Assembly (NCBI GenBank): GCA_020796225.1
Contig: CM036758.1
Coordinates: 71,522,366-71,586,365, forward strand
Reading direction: 5' to 3'
DNA length: 64,000 nt
DNA from: Arion vulgaris
Lineage: Eukaryota; Mollusca; Gastropoda; Stylommatophora; Arionidae
This document shows positions 61,450 to 64,000 of this stretch, piece by piece. Position 1 is the stretch's first letter, and the number at the start of each line of letters is the position of its first letter. A program made the translations under genes and the position numbers. Under the pieces are notes generated by a model. The model searched no databases. It was not told the DNA's origin and saw nothing but the letters and a program-made list of their open reading frames with translations.

Positions 61450-62120
61450 CTGGTAAGACTTGTTTACGCAAGTTTAAACAAATATGCTGCATGGCCGGCA
61501 CATACTGTACTTGACAATCCTTGTTATTGCGTCTCTCACTGGGTAAATACGTCATTTTTATTCCGAGTCCTGAAAACGTTTCTCGATGATTTTGTGTTGA
61601 CGATGGCGGATAAATGAGTTACGGTTAATCGAGGTTTTACTGTGCACAGAAATCATAGACCAGGTGTGCCATAACTCAAGGTAGTTTCACAACTACTATT
61701 TTAACAAGACCATAGCAAAAAAATATATTTCATTTGTTTCCACAATAACAGTGAATATAAACCACATAATAACTGATCAAACTGCTTTTTGTACATCATA
61801 TGTCTGTCCACACAACTATTGTATTTATAAGATTCTTTGAGGAAAAATCTCAGCAACACAAATTAAAACTGGGACTATTCACAGAATAAAAATGCAACAT
61901 AACATGACTACAGAAAAATGCAGTGTCTGACATATATACTAGAGTCAGAAATTCAAATTTCCATGAATCTCAACAACAGATATCATCATTAACATGTATA
62001 TATATATAAAACAAAGATTTTTACATTTAACATCGGCCAACATCTGGGTTTAGACTAACAGCCAAAACAAGCCATCTCAATATACTATATTCACTTTCAA
62101 TAATTCTGCGAAGAAGTGGT
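61450..62120. other. No gene seen
   Basis: AT-rich intergenic sequence without coding signal. Confidence 0.6.
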
Positions 62121-62124
62121 CTTT

Positions 62125-62340
62125 CTTTTCTTCAATACTCTTTTGCCTCACAGCGTCAGGATAAGAAGAGATTTCTAGAACAAGTCCTTGTGTTTGCTAA
62201 ATAAATAGTGTCTTTCATCGCCTCTGTTATCTCTGAGGCCCATATTTTGCCTGCCTTTTGCTTTATATCCATTGTATAGGAGCAGCATTGCTCTTTGAGG
62301 TGCACTGTCTGTTTTCAGTGCACTGTCTGTTTTCAGTGCA
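62125..62340 (-). pseudogene. LINE 3' fragment
   Basis: Same family as 2992; the GTGCACTGTCTGTTTTCA unit at 62298-62335 is duplicated. Confidence 0.75.
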
Positions 62341-62341
62341 T

Positions 62342-63180
62342 CTCAGAAGTGGTTTCAATCTATTATCTGCTGCACTCAGTGCACACCTCGAGGTGTTCAG
62401 TGTCTTTCTGTTAGCTCTGACGACTTCCTTAAGACCAAACAGATCTGATGCAATGCTACAGTGTAGCTACAGTGTAGCTCTAGATGTGGTACTTAAAAGT
62501 GGGGTATTCCTAGTTGGAAATCTTAGTTACCCATCAGTACAAATGTGTGTTGTGTTGGATAATATGCATACACTTTGACTGAAATCAGAATGTGTCTGTT
62601 GTACATGCCGTAGATATCTAACGGGGGTGCAACTTAGTCATGTTCTAGGTGCAAACCACACAGATCACAAAGAGTGGTTAACTTGGTTGAAAAGAACAAA
62701 CAAGTACGAAGCACATAAACTTTCTGCAAGCTTAAGTGTCAACAACAGAACACTTACACAACAGTTTAAGTGATGATTCAGAATGTTGTCCACCCAACTC
62801 AGGGCATCTATTGTCAGCTGGGTAGAGCAGAGAATCAAGTGTAATTGGAATTGAACACAGTATGCCCATATGCAAATTTAACTCCTTGTCAATATGTTTT
62901 GTACCATTTCTACAAATTTACACTGGCCAGAGTATGGTCCATTTTGAGTTTAAACATGATATGTCAGACATAGTGACTGATAGTTCAACATTTAACAGCA
63001 GTGCGGCTCAAAGCTTATAAAGATTACATAGCTCATGATGATGATGTTTCAAACAACAAATTATATCATCCTCAAATAGCTTGTCCTGCGCAGAACCTTG
63101 CTCCCATGGCTTCATGCTATTATACCACAGGAGCGCTATTATACAGCAAGAGCTAAACGGGTGCTCTAATTTATTGTATA
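62342..63180. other. No gene seen
   Basis: Single-copy-looking sequence. If the exon at 63675 is real, part of this could be its 3' UTR (AATAAA on the minus strand near 63362-63367). Confidence 0.5.
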
Positions 63181-63184
63181 ATAA

Positions 63185-63360
63185 TTATAAAATTTCCAGA
63201 ATCCCTTTCAGACCTTAGATTATGAAGTTCACTTCACATTTCTATGCCCTAATGTGCAAGAGGGTCAATTCCTTTCCTCATGTGTGGATCGTCAGTGCGG
63301 AATTAACCCACAGCTCTCCTGTGTCCGAGTCGACAGGTGAACACTTATGCATTACGATAA
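63185..63360 (-). mobile_element. SINE family E, copy 2
   Basis: Diverged relative of 53615-53830 with the same block order. Could form part of the 3' UTR if the candidate exon at 63675 is real. Confidence 0.6.
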
Positions 63361-63674
63361 TTTTATTGTAGACACCGTGTAAATTCATGACAATCGATTT
63401 CCGAAAATCGACCAGAATTTCAAGCAATCAGAATGAACTCCTGAAGAAACAATTCCTCATAATTCTGCAACTTAAAATGTTTGTTCTCATTCAAAGAACA
63501 TGAAGAAATGAAACGATGTACGTCTATGTTGAATTTCATCTTCCTAGAGAATATCTTTGAGAAAACATATTTTGAAGATATGAGCCACCAAACGTTGCTC
63601 TAACATACTGCCAGACATATGTAGTCGAGGTTTCATATACTTGAGTATACATCATACATGAAGAGGTTGAAGTG

Positions 63675-63767
63675 TTAGTGAGGAAGATGTCCAGATGATC
63701 CATATCTCTCTCTTTCCATTGCCATGTGTCTCTGCAGGGCTTCATGTGCAGCTGCTTGGGCAGACAG
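63675..63767 (-). CDS. Candidate terminal exon of a third, unidentified gene
   Basis: After acceptor ATCTATTTCAG a 31-codon reading frame runs LSAQAAAHEALQRHMAMERE and on to GSSGHLPH and TAA. The composition (Ala, Gln, His, Arg, Met) looks like a real protein C-terminus and not translated repeat. It loosely recalls the ends of atrophin/RERE-type nuclear coregulators, but 30 residues cannot settle this. Upstream exons would be beyond the right edge. No other copy was noticed in the window. Confidence 0.35.
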   Translation of the reverse strand: MSAQAAAHEALQRHMAMERERYGSSGHLPH

Positions 63768-63825
63768 CTGAAATAGATAAGATAACAATTGTCATATATT
63801 ATTTGTTATGTCTTAACACTTTGAA

Positions 63826-63996
63826 GTGTGTCTGGCTGAATGGATTAGAGCGCTGGCTCCCATGCGGGAGACCCAGGCTCTATCCCTAGTAAGGCCAAGG
63901 AGTTTTTTCTGTCGGGGCATAAAGAAAATCATAACCTGAACAGTTTTATGGCCATTAAATTCCACGGGCACATGTCCCCCAAACCTGAGCCACAAT
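63826..63996 (+). mobile_element. tRNA-derived SINE family D, runs to near the edge
   Basis: tRNA-like head GTCTGGCTGAATGGATTAGA (A box region) and AGGCTCTATCC (B box), then TTTTTTCTGTCGGGGCATAA. Matches 52310-52495 in reverse. The 3' end may be cut by the window edge. Confidence 0.8.
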
Positions 63997-64000
63997 GTTA

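Overview
This is a gene-poor, repeat-dense stretch of an animal genome. The basis is spliced genes with GT-AG introns, a chitin-binding domain gene, an animal-type flavin-containing monooxygenase (FMO), tRNA-derived SINEs, non-LTR retrotransposon debris and hAT, piggyBac-like and mariner-like elements. The protein style (secreted tandem chitin-binding type-2 domains) and the repeats suggest an invertebrate, most likely a mollusc such as a gastropod. That assignment is inference; no ribosomal or mitochondrial marker long enough for a firm placement is present.

Layout. Positions 1-2100 hold LINE debris. Positions 2105-8833 (minus strand) hold the first three coding exons of a secreted chitin-binding (CBM14/peritrophin-A-like) protein; the rest of that gene lies beyond the left edge. 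Positions 8850-21300 contain LINE 3' ends, SINEs and a 1.4-kb array of a 22-bp minisatellite. Positions 23256-45012 (minus strand) hold a complete FMO gene. I joined eight coding exons whose splice sites and phases all agree, giving 1887 nt (628 residues plus stop). Positions 45190-45506 hold an 18S rRNA-derived fragment just upstream of the FMO start. Positions 45570-63600 are again LINE, SINE and MITE debris with a 1-kb array of a 16-bp repeat. A possible terminal exon of a third minus-strand gene lies at 63675-63767. Nearly all long ORFs here are artefacts of tandem repeats.

The most interesting signal is how the FMO locus has been remodelled by tandem repeats and nested transposons. Five of its seven introns and both flanks carry tandem or simple-sequence arrays. 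Three arrays have a visible origin: a 43-bp array at the exon 1 donor repeats the exon-intron boundary itself, a 54-bp array below the stop codon repeats the end of the last coding exon, and a 63-bp array in intron 7 is an internal piece of a hAT-type MITE amplified 18 times inside an element that still has both terminal repeats and an exact 8-bp target duplication. Intron 1 also has a decayed hAT transposon (8-bp TSD) with a TTAA-flanked MITE nested in its transposase. The FMO protein carries a polar insertion of about 85-95 residues in exon 2.
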